Source of the DNA: Siccirubricoccus sp. G192
GTDB lineage: Bacteria > Pseudomonadota > Alphaproteobacteria > Acetobacterales > Acetobacteraceae
Assembly (NCBI RefSeq): GCF_019084075.1
Contig: NZ_JAHREN010000002.1
Location: forward strand, 232,989 to 296,988
Length of the DNA stretch: 64,000 bases
Reading direction: 5' to 3'
Shown here: piece after piece, positions 1-9,012 of the stretch
Numbering within the stretch: position 1 is the first letter of the stretch
Layout: each line of letters begins with the position of its first letter
Notes under the pieces: generated by a model
The model's database searches: none
Seen by the model: only the letters and a program-made list of their open reading frames with translations
Told to the model about the DNA's origin: nothing
Made by a program: the position numbers and the translations under genes

Positions 1-23
1 TCTGATGCGGAATATCTGGCAGG

Positions 24-806
24 TCAGGTGGGGCCGGCAGCGGGATTGGGTTGGCGGTGCCGCTGGCGGCGACTGGCCTTGAGGCGATAACTCTCGCCAT
101 TCATTTCCAGGATATGGACGTGGTGAGTGAGGCGGTCCAGAAGGGCTCCGGTCAGCCGCTCGCTGCCCATGACCTCGGTCCATTCGTCGAACGGCAAATT
201 GCTGGTCACCAGCGTGGCGCCGCGCTCGTAGCGTTGACTGAAAATTTCAAACAGCAACTCCGCACCACTCTTCGAGAGAGGCACGAACCCGAGTTCGTCG
301 ATGATCAGCAGCTTGTAGCCGGCCAGCTGCTTTTGCAGACGCAGCAGGCGCTTCTCGTCGCGTGCCTCCAGGAGCTCATGGACCAAGGCGGCGGCCGTGG
401 TGAACCCAACCGACACGCCCCGCTGGCAGGCCGCCAGGCCGAGCCCGAGCGCGACATGCGTCTTGCCGGTGCCGCTGTTGCCAAGCGCGATCACGTTCTC
501 CCGCCGCTCGATGTACTCGCCCCGCGCCAGCTCGAGGACCAGCGCCTTGTTGAGCGAGGGGATGGCCGGAAAGTCGAAGCTGTCGAGGCTCTTGACCGTC
601 GGGAAGTGGGCCGCGCGGATGCGGCGCTCCACCATCCGCTGCTCGCGCTCGATCAGTTCCAGCTCGGCCAGGCGCAGCAGAAAGCGGAGATGGTCCACCC
701 CTTCGGCCGCGCACTGCCGGGCCAGCTTCTCGTGCTCGCGCAGGAAGGTCGGCAGCTTCAGCGCCTTGAGGTGATGCGCCAGCAGCACCTGCGGCACGTC
801 GCTCAT
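24..806 (-). CDS. istB: IS21 transposition helper ATPase IstB
   Basis: IstB is the AAA+ ATPase that assembles with the IstA transposase on target DNA and stimulates strand transfer. The 260-residue product has the N-terminal helical region, a Walker A motif (GNSGTGKTH) and a Walker B motif (LLIIDELGF). Length matches the family. The start chosen is the ATG at 806 (MSDVPQVLL), because it overlaps the istA stop by four bases (ATGA), the usual translational coupling in IS21 elements. A longer upstream reading would lie wholly inside istA. No frameshift is visible. Confidence 0.93.
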   Translation of the reverse strand: MSDVPQVLLAHHLKALKLPTFLREHEKLARQCAAEGVDHLRFLLRLAELELIEREQRMVERRIRAAHFPTVKSLDSFDFPAIPSLNKALVLELARGEYIERRENVIALGNSGTGKTHVALGLGLAACQRGVSVGFTTAAALVHELLEARDEKRLLRLQKQLAGYKLLIIDELGFVPLSKSGAELLFEIFSQRYERGATLVTSNLPFDEWTEVMGSERLTGALLDRLTHHVHILEMNGESYRLKASRRQRHRQPNPAAGPT

Positions 807-2302
807 GAGCTGCTCTCCCCAAGCAGAGCCATGTAGGCCTTCGCTGAGGTGGTCGTGACCGCGACATGAGGCAGGTAGGGGTACGCCTGCAAATCCAGCC
901 GCGGCGGCCGGCGTTCGATCCGGCACAGCACCAGGTGCTTGACAGCGTCAAAGCCGATTGCCCCGAGCCGCAACGCCTCCCGGGCGGCCGCGTGGACCTC
1001 CTCTCGCGGGAATGCCTCCAGCAGGCGCAGCACCTGCACATACTCCCGCTTACCAGCTACGCCCATGCGCGCCTCCAACAGGCGCCGCAGCGTCGCGAAA
1101 GCCTCCGGCAGGTCCCAGCCCTGCAGTGGCGCCGCCTGGTCCAGTGCGCCGACCTTGCGCTCCAGCAATGCCAGGTAGTGCAGCGGCTCGAAGATGAAGT
1201 CCTCCCGCGCGTAGGAGCGCGGATGCCGCGCGATGACCTCGGCGCCGCAGGCGATCAGCACCTCCTCGACGTAGCCGCGCACCAGCACCGCACGGTGGCC
1301 GTAGGCGGTCGGCACCGAATAGTCGTTGCGATCGTAACGTACCAGCGACAGGGCCGAGACCCGTCCGGCCTTGCGATCACAGGCCTCATAGGGCGCGCCT
1401 GGCCGCCGCTGCAGGGCGGCGAGGTCACGCTCCAACCGTTCGCCGATGCCCTCGGCATGACCACGCACCCGGTGGTCAAGCCGATCGAGGCAGCGCCGCT
1501 CGAGATGCGCATTGAGGGCAGCAAAGCTCTCGACCCGCGGCACCGGCACCAGGAAGTTGCGCCGGGCGTAGCCAACCAGACCCTCCACCTTTCCCTTGTC
1601 GTTGCCTTTGCCTGGTCGCCCGAAGCGGTCGAGGAACAGGTAGTGCGACTGCAGCTCGGCGAAGCCGCGGGTGCGCTCGCGCGTGCCGTCGTCGCGGATG
1701 CGCGCCACCGCCAGCTTGGTGTTGTCGTAGAGGATGGATTGCGGCACGCCACCGAAGAAGGCGAAGGCGGCATTGTGCCCGTCACAGAAGGCCTCGAGCC
1801 GCTCCGCCGGGTAGGCCTTGACGAAGCAGGCGTCCGAGTGCGGCAGGTCGAGGCAGAAGAAGTGAATCTTCCGCTCCACCCCGCCGATCACCGCCACCGC
1901 CTCCCCGAAGTCGGCTTGCGCATGGCCGGGCGGGTGCACCAGCGGCACGAACACCTCCCGGACCTCGGCCCGCCGCTGGCGAACGTAGTCCTTCACGGTG
2001 GTGTAGCTGCCGGCAAAGCCATGCTCGGCGCGGAGCCGATCGTGGATCCGCTTGGCCGTGTGCCGCTGCTTCGCGGGCGCCGAACGGTCCTCTTCCAGAA
2101 TCCGGTCGATGAGCGCGGTGAACGGCCCCAGCCGGGGGCGTGCCGGTGGACCCCGCCGCCGGTAGCCCGGAGGCACCGAAAAGGCCAGCATCTTGCGGAC
2201 CGTGTTGCGGTGAAGGCCGAAGCGCCGGGCCGCTTCCCGGATGCTCAGCCCCTCGACATGGCAGGCGTGGCGGACACGACCGTAGAGCTCCACCGAGAAC
2301 AT
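803..2302 (-). CDS. istA: IS21 transposase IstA
   Basis: This 499-residue DDE transposase starts with a helix-turn-helix region (GLSIREAARRFGLHRNTVRK) and continues into an rve-type catalytic core. Acidic catalytic positions are visible in HAQADFGEA and LYDNTKLAV. A C-terminal Mu-type beta-barrel region follows (YDRNDYSVP). The family works as a cut-and-paste or circle-forming transposase with IstB as partner. It is intact and translationally coupled to istB downstream. The sequence is clearly different from the IS21 copies at 32-34.7 kb and 59-61.3 kb, so three IS21 lineages are present in the window. Confidence 0.93.
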   Translation of the reverse strand: MFSVELYGRVRHACHVEGLSIREAARRFGLHRNTVRKMLAFSVPPGYRRRGPPARPRLGPFTALIDRILEEDRSAPAKQRHTAKRIHDRLRAEHGFAGSYTTVKDYVRQRRAEVREVFVPLVHPPGHAQADFGEAVAVIGGVERKIHFFCLDLPHSDACFVKAYPAERLEAFCDGHNAAFAFFGGVPQSILYDNTKLAVARIRDDGTRERTRGFAELQSHYLFLDRFGRPGKGNDKGKVEGLVGYARRNFLVPVPRVESFAALNAHLERRCLDRLDHRVRGHAEGIGERLERDLAALQRRPGAPYEACDRKAGRVSALSLVRYDRNDYSVPTAYGHRAVLVRGYVEEVLIACGAEVIARHPRSYAREDFIFEPLHYLALLERKVGALDQAAPLQGWDLPEAFATLRRLLEARMGVAGKREYVQVLRLLEAFPREEVHAAAREALRLGAIGFDAVKHLVLCRIERRPPRLDLQAYPYLPHVAVTTTSAKAYMALLGESSS

Positions 2303-2426
2303 CCCTTCGCCTTCCCCAGCTCGTCATCCACGAGCCCAAGGAAGGCACTATCGCGGTACACTCTGGCACCGCCGCGGCCGGACCAACCGGCCGCCTCAGT
2401 GGGACACTTTCTCACTGCCGCTCTCA

Positions 2427-2847
2427 CCCAGGCCTTCTTCCGCTCGGCCAGGGCCGCCACGGGCGTCACGCCCGACCAGATCACCACCGACGGGCACGGC
2501 TCCTACCCGCGGGCAATCCGCTCGACGCTCGGCCGGCGGGTTCTGCACCGTACCAGTGCCTACAAAAACAATCGACTGGAGCAGGACCACCGCGGTGTCA
2601 AAGGCCGCATACGATGTATGCGGGGGTTCAAGAGCCTCGCTTCGGCGGGCCGGTTCTGTCGAAGCCACGACGAGCTCCGCAACCTCCTCCGCCCCCGCAC
2701 CCGCCACAATCAGCATGTCCCAGCAAGCCGCCGTCGCCGGCTCCACCTCCGGCGCGCCGCCATCGCGCTCGCCATCCTCGAGACCGCGTAGGCTGAACTC
2801 GCCCACCAGCTCACGCCGGCAGGTTTGGCGCGAGTGCTGACAAAACC
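2427..2847 (+). mobile_element. 3' remnant of IS6-type element (zinc-ribbon DDE transposase)
   Basis: About 120 C-terminal residues of the same transposase that is complete at 7248-8075 are encoded in 2427-2791, including TTDGHGSYPRAI and the last catalytic Glu in EQDHRGVKGR. The terminal inverted repeat follows, ending GCGAGTGCTGACAAAACC at 2847. The 5' half is missing and is replaced by the IS21 end. By eye the retained part is nearly identical to the complete copy, so the truncation is recent. Confidence 0.88.
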
Positions 2848-3136
2848 GGGCCGGAGGTGTCGATTGGGTCACCGAGCGAGCGGAAGTGCGCCCCCGCCTC
2901 CCGGACCCGCTCGATCACCTGCAGCAGGTGAGCCAGCGAGCGGGCCAGGCGGTCGATGCGGACGACGACCAGGGTGTCGCCGCGGCCGAGCCGGTCGAGG
3001 GCCCGCGCCAGTTCCGGCCGGGCTCGGCTGGTGCCGGAGGCCTTCTCTTCGAAGATCTCGGTGCAGCCCGCGACGCGCAGCGCCCGGAACTGCGGCTCCA
3101 GGTCCTGCCCGGCCGTGGAGACATGACGTAATCGCG
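2848..3136 (-). pseudogene. Serine resolvase, internal fragment
   Basis: The minus-strand reading STAGQDLEPQF through FEEKASGTSRARPELARALD and LVVVRIDRLARS is the catalytic core of a resolvase/invertase of the small serine recombinase family. The 3' end is cut exactly at the IS6 inverted repeat (2847), so the DNA-binding domain is lost. The first residues (MALIGYARV) lie 1.5 kb away at 4612-4641, separated by an IS110 fragment and an IS630 element. The resolvase probably belonged to an older transposon. It is certainly non-functional now. Confidence 0.88.
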
Positions 3137-3215
3137 CGGGCGTGGCTCCAGGGCTCCCTGTTCGCCGACGCCTGGTGCGATGTTGGCCACGCCGTTCGGC
3201 ATGGAGGAGGTTCTC

Positions 3216-3483
3216 ATGGCCGCCTATGCTGCGCTCGATGTCTCGATGAAGACCACCAGTGTCCACGTCGTGGACGAGGCGGGTCGCCTCCTGTGGCGGG
3301 GCAAAGTCGCAACCGATCCGAAGGCCATTGCCGAGGCCCTCGCCGCCCATGCGCCCGAGCTCGCCCGCGTTGGCCTGGAGACCGGCTGTTGGTCAACCTG
3401 GCTTTTCCACGCGCTGGCCGAGCGGGGTCTGCCAGTGGTCTGCATGGACGCGAGGCAGGCGAAAGCGGCCCTTTCGCTTACTA
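3216..3483 (+). pseudogene. IS110-family transposase, N-terminal fragment
   Basis: The fragment begins at an ATG preceded by GGAGGAGG and reads MAAYAALDVSMKTTSVHVVD, with the first catalytic Asp of the DEDD transposases, then VGLETGCWSTWLFHALAERG and VVCMDARQAKAALS. It stops at the TA dinucleotide where the IS630 element inserted. The rest of this transposase (about 250 residues) is not found on the far side of that element, so a deletion accompanied or followed the insertion. Sequence 3137-3215 is the leader of the IS110 element. Confidence 0.85.
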
Positions 3484-4606
3484 AGCCGGCCATCAAATAC
3501 GTACCTCTAGCGGCTTACGCGGCGTAGCGGACGGTGGTGGCCTGGAAGAAGGCCCGGACTTTGGCGGGTCGGCGTTGCAGGCCGCGCATGTAGGAGGTGA
3601 GATCGGCCTTGAGCGAAGCCTTGTCCCGGGGGACCGGCTGCCTCGCCATGGCCTGCTTGACGTCATTGTTGAGGAACTCGTCCGGATTGTGCTCCGGCGC
3701 GTAGGGCGGGAGGTAGAGCAACTCGATCCGCTCGGAGTTGGCCTTGACCCAGACCGTGACCTGCCGGGCGCGGTGGACCCGCAGGTTGTCGACAATGACG
3801 AACAGCTTGCGCCTGGCGCCCTGCACCAGACGGCGCAGGAACACCAGGAAGGTCGCCGCCGTGAGCGCGCCGTCATAGATCATGAACCGCAGCGTGCCCC
3901 GGTTGGTCAGGCTGGAGATCATCGACTGCGAAAACCGCGCCGCGGGGCGTGGCAGGACGGGGGGTTTTGCCCTTTGGGGCGAAGCTCCGGCCGTAGTTGG
4001 CCTGGTTGGACAGGCCGGTCTCGTCGGCCCAGTGGATCTCGCCACCCTCGGCCTTGGCCCGGGCGGCGATCGCCGGGTACTCGTGCTGCAGCCAGCCGTG
4101 GACCTCGGGCTCGCGCCGCTCGGTGGCCCGGTGCGCCGGGCGCTGAGCGGTGAAGCCCCAGGCTCGCAAGGCGCGCCCGAGGGCCGAGGTCGACAGCCGC
4201 AGCCCGGTCTCGCGCTCGATCAGCGTACCGACCGCCTCGCGGGTCCACAGCGCAAATGGCAGCTTCAGCTGATCCGGGCAGCGGTCCATGATCAGTCGCC
4301 GGATCCGGCGCTCCTGCTGCGGCGAGAGCGGCTTCTGCTCGCCTGGACGGCGGCCGCGCCGCCCACCCTCCAGCGCCGCGTCGCCAGACCGTCGTGCCGC
4401 CTCGACCCATTCACCGACAAAGCGACGGTTCACGCCGACAGCGGCCGCAGCCTCGACCCGCGTTTTGCCTCCGTTGACCATGCCGACCGCCACCCGGCGG
4501 AGCTCTGCCTGGGTGGTCGGATCGAGCTTGCGGAAGTCACGACGCAGCGCCATGCCCGAACCGTCACACGGCGCGCAGCAGAATGCTACCTATTTGATGG
4601 CCGGCT
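3484..4606 (-). mobile_element. IS630-family element with TA target duplication
   Basis: The ends are inverted repeats, AGCCGGCCATCAAATA at 3484 and its complement ending at 4606. They are flanked by the TA dinucleotides at 3482-3483 and 4607-4608 that this family duplicates. Length is about 1.12 kb, normal for IS630. It sits inside the IS110 fragment, which itself sits inside a resolvase gene. Confidence 0.93.
3515..4553 (-). CDS. IS630 transposase in two overlapping frames
   Basis: The first frame (4553 to about 3960) gives the helix-turn-helix and winged-helix part plus the first catalytic Asp (IHWADETGL). The second frame gives the remaining DDE_3 core with LFVIVDNLRVHRA and YAPEHNPDEFLNNDVKQ. 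The frames must join at an AAAACCCCCC stretch (G6 at 3959-3964 on the plus strand) by a +1 shift. Some IS630 elements use programmed frameshifting to make one protein, so this may be natural. A homopolymer length error is the alternative, because the same kind of break recurs across this window. Confidence 0.85.
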
Positions 4607-4611
4607 TAGTA

Positions 4612-4641
4612 GACAACCCGGGCATAGCCGATCAGCGCCAT
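4612..4641 (-). pseudogene. Serine resolvase, N-terminal ten residues
   Basis: From the ATG at 4641 the minus strand reads MALIGYARV, the hallmark first beta strand of resolvases with the RV just before the catalytic Ser. It is the missing start of the fragment at 2848-3136. The two parts show the original gene was oriented minus and was interrupted between Val and Ser by the IS110 element. The 4642-4817 stretch upstream would have held its promoter, and nothing else is recognised there. Confidence 0.8.
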
Positions 4642-4817
4642 GCAGCGGCGGGCCTGGCTGGGGCGATGGGCGGGCTGGGTGGCACGGCGGGTCTCCGGTC
4701 CGGCACGGCGTCGCTATCCGCCTTTGTCAAATCCGGCAAGATGCGACGAAAGGACTGGATGGAGCCGGGGGACGGAGCGTCCTTCGGGTAATGGCGAGGT
4801 CCGAGCCTCAACGGCCG

Positions 4818-6524
4818 CTATGCGCCGTCGGGGCGCTGGTCAGCCGCATGCCTCTCGACAGTCTCCGGCAGCACCGCACCTGGCGTGAAGCGGATCACCG
4901 CGTGCAGCCCCGCGGGCTCAAAGCGCAGCACCACTGTTGCGCCAGGGCCGAGATCGTAGGCCAGAGCCCGCTCCAGCAGCCGGGTGCCGAAGCCACGTCG
5001 CTGCGGCGGGCCCGCGACCGCCGGGCCGCCTGTCTCGGTCCAATGGATCACCACCACCCCATCCGGCTCCCGTGACCAGCCGAGCGCCACCCGTCCACCG
5101 GCGCGCGACAGTGCCCCGTACTTGACCGCATTCGTCGCCAACTCGTGCAATGCCAGCATGATCGCCTGCGCCTGCCGCGGCGCCACCGGAATGCCCCCGG
5201 GCCCCTCGGGTGCAATCTGCGGCCCGCTCCCGCCGTCACCAAGCCACGGGCCAAGTGCCGCCTGCACGATGGCGGCCAGGTCGGTTGCGCCCCAGGAATG
5301 CGCCGTCAGCAGGTTGTGCGCGGCCGCCAGGGCCTGGAGCCGCTGGCCGAAGTCGTGGGTGAACCGCGCCGTGTCGCCCTCGGCACTCCGCAGCGTCTGC
5401 ACGGCCACGGACTGGACGGTGGCCAGCGTGTTCTTCACCCGGTGGTTCAACTCGGCGATCAGCAGCGCCTGCCGTCGGGCCCCATCGGCGAGCACCCGTG
5501 CGATGTCGTCCACCTCCCGAAGGCCTGCCTTGGGCACCGCCCCGGCAGGCCCACCCTGCCCCAGCATCTCGAGCACGCGCAGCGAGGCAACCACGCGGCG
5601 GCCCAGCAACAGCGCGAGCAGCAGGCCAGCCGCCGCGATCAGGGCTCCGGTGCCGAGGGTGCGCAGCAGCGCGGCGCGGAGGGGTGCGGCAAACGCCTCC
5701 TCCGGCACGCCGACCACGATGGCGTAGCCGGTGGCTGGCGCACGGGCGAAGGCGGCGATCCATGGCACCCCCTCCAGCGTCTGGAGGCCGCCGTGGATGA
5801 TGCCGCTCTCCGCCTCAGCCAAGGCCGCCCGCACCCTGGGCTGGGCCGGCTGGCCGGCCGTTTCCGCGTCACGCTGGGTGCGGGCGACGTAGTTGCCGCG
5901 GCGGTCCAGCACGCCCCCGCTCCAGCCCTGCCGCAGGCTCTGCTCGGAGAGCATCCGGGCGAGGTGGTCGCGCCGCAGCGAAATGCCGAGCGCGTAGGTG
6001 GGGAGCGGTGGCCCCTGGCGCGCGGTGAACACCGGCACGGCGGTGATGATCACCGGCCGCCCCGTGGTCGAGCTCTGGTGGAGGTTGGACACCTCGGTGT
6101 TGCCACTGGTGAAGACGCGCCGCGTCGTCAGGGACCCCTGGATGTTGGACCGGCGCTCCCCCGGAGCCCAAAGGGTATTCAGAACCTGCCGACCGTCGGG
6201 CGTCGTGAGGGCGATGGGCTCGCCGCCGAGCCGGGCGGAGGCGGCCCGCATCTCGGCCTCGAAGGTCTCCAGGTCGCCGCGCGCCAAAGCAGCCGACGTG
6301 GCGAGGATCGACATCGCAGCCTCGGCGCGATCGAACTCACGGTCCACGGCCAGCGCCAGGGCCGTGGCCTGATCCCTCAGCTGCTCCTCGGCATGCTCGC
6401 GCTCGGCCTTATAGTCCTGCCACACCGCGAGGATGGCGAAGGCAAGTAGCGCGAGGGTGACAAAGCCGACCAGCAGGAGCAGCCGGCCGCGCAGCGTCGG
6501 AGACCGTGAGGGGCGCATCTGCAC
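4818..6524 (-). CDS. Membrane-bound HWE-family sensor histidine kinase
   Basis: The 568-residue protein has a first membrane segment at about 13-35, a periplasmic sensor region of about 250 residues, and a second segment at about 287-308. A short HAMP-like linker leads to a HisKA_2/HWE phosphoacceptor with His about 361 (ELNHRVKNTLATVQ). The ATPase region (HELATNAVKYGALS) and the RRGFGTRLLERAL G-box are present. HWE kinases autophosphorylate and pass phosphate to a response regulator, but none is adjacent here. A second Met two codons in (6518) is an equally likely start. The gene is divergent from the 121-residue gene at 6599 with only 74 bases between. Its 5' half is duplicated at 13215-13830. 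Confidence 0.92.
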   Translation of the reverse strand: MQMRPSRSPTLRGRLLLLVGFVTLALLAFAILAVWQDYKAEREHAEEQLRDQATALALAVDREFDRAEAAMSILATSAALARGDLETFEAEMRAASARLGGEPIALTTPDGRQVLNTLWAPGERRSNIQGSLTTRRVFTSGNTEVSNLHQSSTTGRPVIITAVPVFTARQGPPLPTYALGISLRRDHLARMLSEQSLRQGWSGGVLDRRGNYVARTQRDAETAGQPAQPRVRAALAEAESGIIHGGLQTLEGVPWIAAFARAPATGYAIVVGVPEEAFAAPLRAALLRTLGTGALIAAAGLLLALLLGRRVVASLRVLEMLGQGGPAGAVPKAGLREVDDIARVLADGARRQALLIAELNHRVKNTLATVQSVAVQTLRSAEGDTARFTHDFGQRLQALAAAHNLLTAHSWGATDLAAIVQAALGPWLGDGGSGPQIAPEGPGGIPVAPRQAQAIMLALHELATNAVKYGALSRAGGRVALGWSREPDGVVVIHWTETGGPAVAGPPQRRGFGTRLLERALAYDLGPGATVVLRFEPAGLHAVIRFTPGAVLPETVERHAADQRPDGA

Positions 6525-6918
6525 CTGATTCTACCACAGGAAAGTTCTGCTTGTGTGATCCTTCCCGAGCCAGCCAACCCGCGTGATAGAATCGCCGGAT
6601 GAGCAGCCGAGCGGACCATCCTCCCTCCCCCTTCACCGCGCCGGAGCGCGACCTGATCCGGCGGGAGATGGGCATGCATTTCGGCCAGTACCCCAGCCTG
6701 GCCGAGGGTCTGTTCCTGCGCACCTGGCGCGGCGGACCGCAGAAGGGCGAACCGAAGGTGCCGCCGGCCGTGCAGAGCATGCTCGAGCGTGGCCTGGTCG
6801 AGCTCCGGCCGGGGCGAATGGGACCCCGGGCCATGTTCACGGAAGCAGGGCTGGCGGCGCTGCGGCAGTTGGCGCTGGACCGCCGGGCCATGGACCCGGT
6901 CCGCTTCGCCCACCTGCG
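6102..6918. repeat. Near-identical duplicated segment, copy A
   Basis: These roughly 817 bases, covering the first 140 codons of the HWE kinase, the divergent promoter and 107 codons of the 121-residue gene, match 13407-14224 by eye without difference except one extra C in the second copy. Outside the segment the homology continues but is visibly diverged, at about one in ten bases. Confidence 0.88.
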
Positions 6919-6964
6919 CCGGGAACTTGGCCTGGATGCTCCGGAGGAAGCGACCGGCAGGTGA
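6599..6964 (+). CDS. Conserved hypothetical protein, 121 residues (copy 1)
   Basis: I do not recognise the family. The protein is soluble, begins MSSRADHPPSPFTAPERDLI and contains a charged helical middle with FGQYPSLAEGLFLRTWRGG. Nothing suggests an enzyme, and the shape (helix-rich, a basic loop near GRMGPRAMFTEAGLAALRQL) resembles a small winged-helix regulator. It is divergent from the HWE kinase with a shared 74-base promoter region. The pair is duplicated together at 13.2-14.3 kb, which argues for a functional link. The copies differ only in the last 15 or so residues. Confidence 0.75.
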   Translation: MSSRADHPPSPFTAPERDLIRREMGMHFGQYPSLAEGLFLRTWRGGPQKGEPKVPPAVQSMLERGLVELRPGRMGPRAMFTEAGLAALRQLALDRRAMDPVRFAHLRRELGLDAPEEATGR

Positions 6965-7191
6965 CGGGGTTGGACGGCCGATGGGACTGGTTTCCGATCA
7001 CCTCGATGCAGCGACCACCATCACGGCTTGGCCGACCCCTGCCGCATCGCCGGCCTTCCGGCCGGCCGCATTGGCAGCATTCCGGTGCCTCCGACCTGGT
7101 CTCGGCCCAAAGGGCTGCCAGTGCTCAACTGGACGACCCTGCCCGGCATGCCGGTGTCTCAGCGCGCCGGTTCATCCGAAAGTGCAGGACC

Positions 7192-8163
7192 GGTTTTGTC
7201 AGCACTCGCGCCAAACCTGCCGGCGTGAGCTGGTGGGCGAGTTCAGCCTACGCGGTCTCGAGGATGGCGAGCGCGATGGCGGCGCGCCGGAGGTGGAGCC
7301 GGCGACGGCGGCTTGCTGGGACATGCTGATTGTGGCGGGTGCGGGGGCGGAGGAGGTTGCGGAGCTCGTCGTGGCTTCGACAGAACCGGCCCGCCGAAGC
7401 GAGGCTCTTGAACCCCCGCATACATCGTATGCGGCCTTTGACACCGCGGTGGTCCTGCTCCAGTCGATTGTTTTTGTAGGCACTGGTACGGTGCAGAACC
7501 CGCCGGCCGAGCGTCGAGCGGATTGCCCGCGGGTAGGAGCCGTGCCCGTCGGTGGTGATCTGGTCGGGCGTGACGCCCGTGGCGGCCTTGGCCGAGCGGA
7601 AGAAGGCCTGGGCCGCCGCCATGTCGCGGTGCTCGCTCAGCATGGTGTCCACGAGATGGCCGTCGCGGTCGATCGCGCGATAGAGGTAACACCAGCGGCC
7701 CCGCACCTTCAAATACGTCTCGTCCACGTGCCAGCGGCGGCGGCCCGCGCCGCCCTTGGCGTGCCGTCGGCGGCGGAGCTCGTGGGCCAACTCCGGTGCG
7801 AGCTTCGCCTCCCATGCACGGACGGCCTCGTGGCTGAAGACGATGCCGCGCTGGAGGAACATCTCGGCCAGGTCGCGCAGGGTCAGGCGGTAGCGCAGAC
7901 GCCAGAGCACCACGAGCGCGATGACGTCGGACGGGTACTGGGCGTGGTTGAGCAGGGTGCCGGAGCGCTCGTTGTACTGCTTGCCGCAGTCTCGGCAGCG
8001 GAGCCGGCGATAGCCCCGGGCGGTGCGGTCCGGCCGCTCCGCCACCGCGGCCGAGCCGCAGGCCACACAGTCCATACCCGAGTCCCGTCCCGCTGCTCCT
8101 GGAGCCTACCCGCGCCGCCCCGACCAGCCAAACGGGTCGCCTGGCGCGAGTTCTGACAGAACC
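7192..8163 (-). mobile_element. Complete IS6-type element
   Basis: The 972-base element is bounded by inverted repeats that read inward GGTTTTGTCAGCACTCGCGC at 7192 and GGTTCTGTCAGAACTCGCGC at 8163. It holds a single transposase. The eight bases on each side do not match, so no target duplication survives. This is the reference copy for the partial copies at 2427, 43784 and 58866. Confidence 0.92.
7248..8075 (-). CDS. IS6-type DDE transposase
   Basis: The 275-residue transposase has an N-terminal zinc ribbon (CVACGSAAV and CRDCGKQYN), a helix-turn-helix region (LTLRDLAEMFLQRG), and the DDE core with WHVDETYLKV, TTDGHGSYPR and EQDHRGVKGR. IS6-family enzymes move by replicative transposition and form cointegrates, so multiple copies in one replicon can drive deletions and fusions. 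The ORF is intact and fills the element. Start ATG 8075 (MDCVACGSA) matches the start of the copy at 43872. Confidence 0.92.
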   Translation of the reverse strand: MDCVACGSAAVAERPDRTARGYRRLRCRDCGKQYNERSGTLLNHAQYPSDVIALVVLWRLRYRLTLRDLAEMFLQRGIVFSHEAVRAWEAKLAPELAHELRRRRHAKGGAGRRRWHVDETYLKVRGRWCYLYRAIDRDGHLVDTMLSEHRDMAAAQAFFRSAKAATGVTPDQITTDGHGSYPRAIRSTLGRRVLHRTSAYKNNRLEQDHRGVKGRIRCMRGFKSLASAGRFCRSHDELRNLLRPRTRHNQHVPASRRRRLHLRRAAIALAILETA

Positions 8164-8367
8164 CATCCGCGACGGCACCCCAATCACGGCGTTTTCCGGG
8201 GTGATCACCAGCGGGCTGCCCGGGCGCAGATGCAGCCGCCCAACCTCTACCGGACGCAGCAAGGTCGAGGGCAAGCGCCCCTGCCGCAACAGCACCGCCG
8301 CTGCCAGGCGCCGCTCTTCCATCTGCTCAACCGTCAAGCGCGTCGGCCGCCAAGCATCATTACTCAC
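8164..8367 (-). pseudogene. Truncated helix-turn-helix ORF start next to IS6-type element
   Basis: A minus-strand reading from a GTG at 8367 (SNDAWRPTRLTVEQMEERRL, then AAAVLLRQGRL) looks like the first helices of an IS630/winged-helix type protein. It then changes to an unrelated basic stretch and runs into the IS6 inverted repeat. It is a broken remnant with no assignable function. Between it and the gene at 8559 nothing further is seen. Confidence 0.4.
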
Positions 8368-8558
8368 GGGCACCTCCTCGCGGACGGGCTGACCCGCAGA
8401 GGCTTACTCTCTTTTCGTGAAGGTCAGTAAGCGCCGGTCAATGGTCTTTCTGAGTCCCTTCGCTATCAAGCCTCGCTCAAAATGAGGCCGGATGCGGGCA
8501 CACAGTCCACCAACACCGACGCTAACCGTGCGTGCGGCTCGCCCACCCTAAACTACCC

Positions 8559-8771
8559 TCAACCCAACGGTGTAGTCGGCCCACGGCGGATCTGGCTCTC
8601 CCGCACCACACGCTCGTGGCCGTCGCTGATGTTCCTCACCCGGTACTCGCGGTCACTCGAGTCGTTGGGGAGCTGGCGAACGACCGTGTAGGTTCCACGC
8701 TGGGCGGTACCGTCGAACCTGGCGGGCACGAACTCGATGCTTTGCCCGACTGTGAAGCTATGAAGCGGCAT
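8559..8771 (-). CDS. Small conserved beta-rich protein, 70 residues
   Basis: The product has the pattern FTVGQSIEFVPARFDG, then RGTYTVVRQLPND and YRVRNISDGHERVVRESQI. This is a compact SH3-like small protein that I recall as common in alphaproteobacteria, without known biochemical role. It has no signal peptide or membrane segment. The start at 8771 is the only Met ahead of the conserved part. It stands alone, with 240 bases of unassigned sequence upstream. Confidence 0.65.
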   Translation of the reverse strand: MPLHSFTVGQSIEFVPARFDGTAQRGTYTVVRQLPNDSSDREYRVRNISDGHERVVRESQIRRGPTTPLG

Positions 8772-9012
8772 GGCCGTTCCTCGCGGGGCGGGTTCGGCGA
8801 TGGCGCCAATGCAGGGCGATCGGGCGGCCCGCGCGCCGTATCGCTCAGGATCCCACGGCGGCAGCGTCGATCTACACGTTGCCAGTTTGGGATTTCAATT
8901 AACGCTATCGATGCTGGTGCGCTCCGGGGCTGGACGCGCATGGCGCAGGAGCCAGGCGAGGCAGGCCTCTGCTCGACCGCAGGTGCCCGCCTTGCCCTGA
9001 CTGCGTTTGGTC

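Larger units (their letters stand above)
1..2425 (-). mobile_element. IS21-family element, left end outside or at window edge
   Basis: The element carries overlapping istA and istB on the minus strand. Its istA-side end lies close to 2425, where a TGAGAAAGTGTCCCACTG-like stretch (read on the minus strand) stops and sequence identical to the IS6-type element begins. The istB-side end was not resolved because the window starts only 23 bases beyond the istB stop. Both genes look intact, so the element could be active. Confidence 0.75.

Noticed and set aside
866..2791. A 641-residue plus-strand open frame
   Set aside because: It runs antisense to istA and only its last 120 residues (the IS6 transposase end) make sense. 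The rest is a shadow of high GC coding on the other strand.
5145..6449. A 434-residue plus-strand open frame over the kinase
   Set aside because: It is a shadow of the HWE kinase; composition is Gly, Arg, His and Gln-rich without domain features.
7184..8171. Eight-base target duplication for the complete IS6-type element
   Set aside because: Flanks GCAGGACC and CATCCGCG do not match, so no duplication can be claimed.
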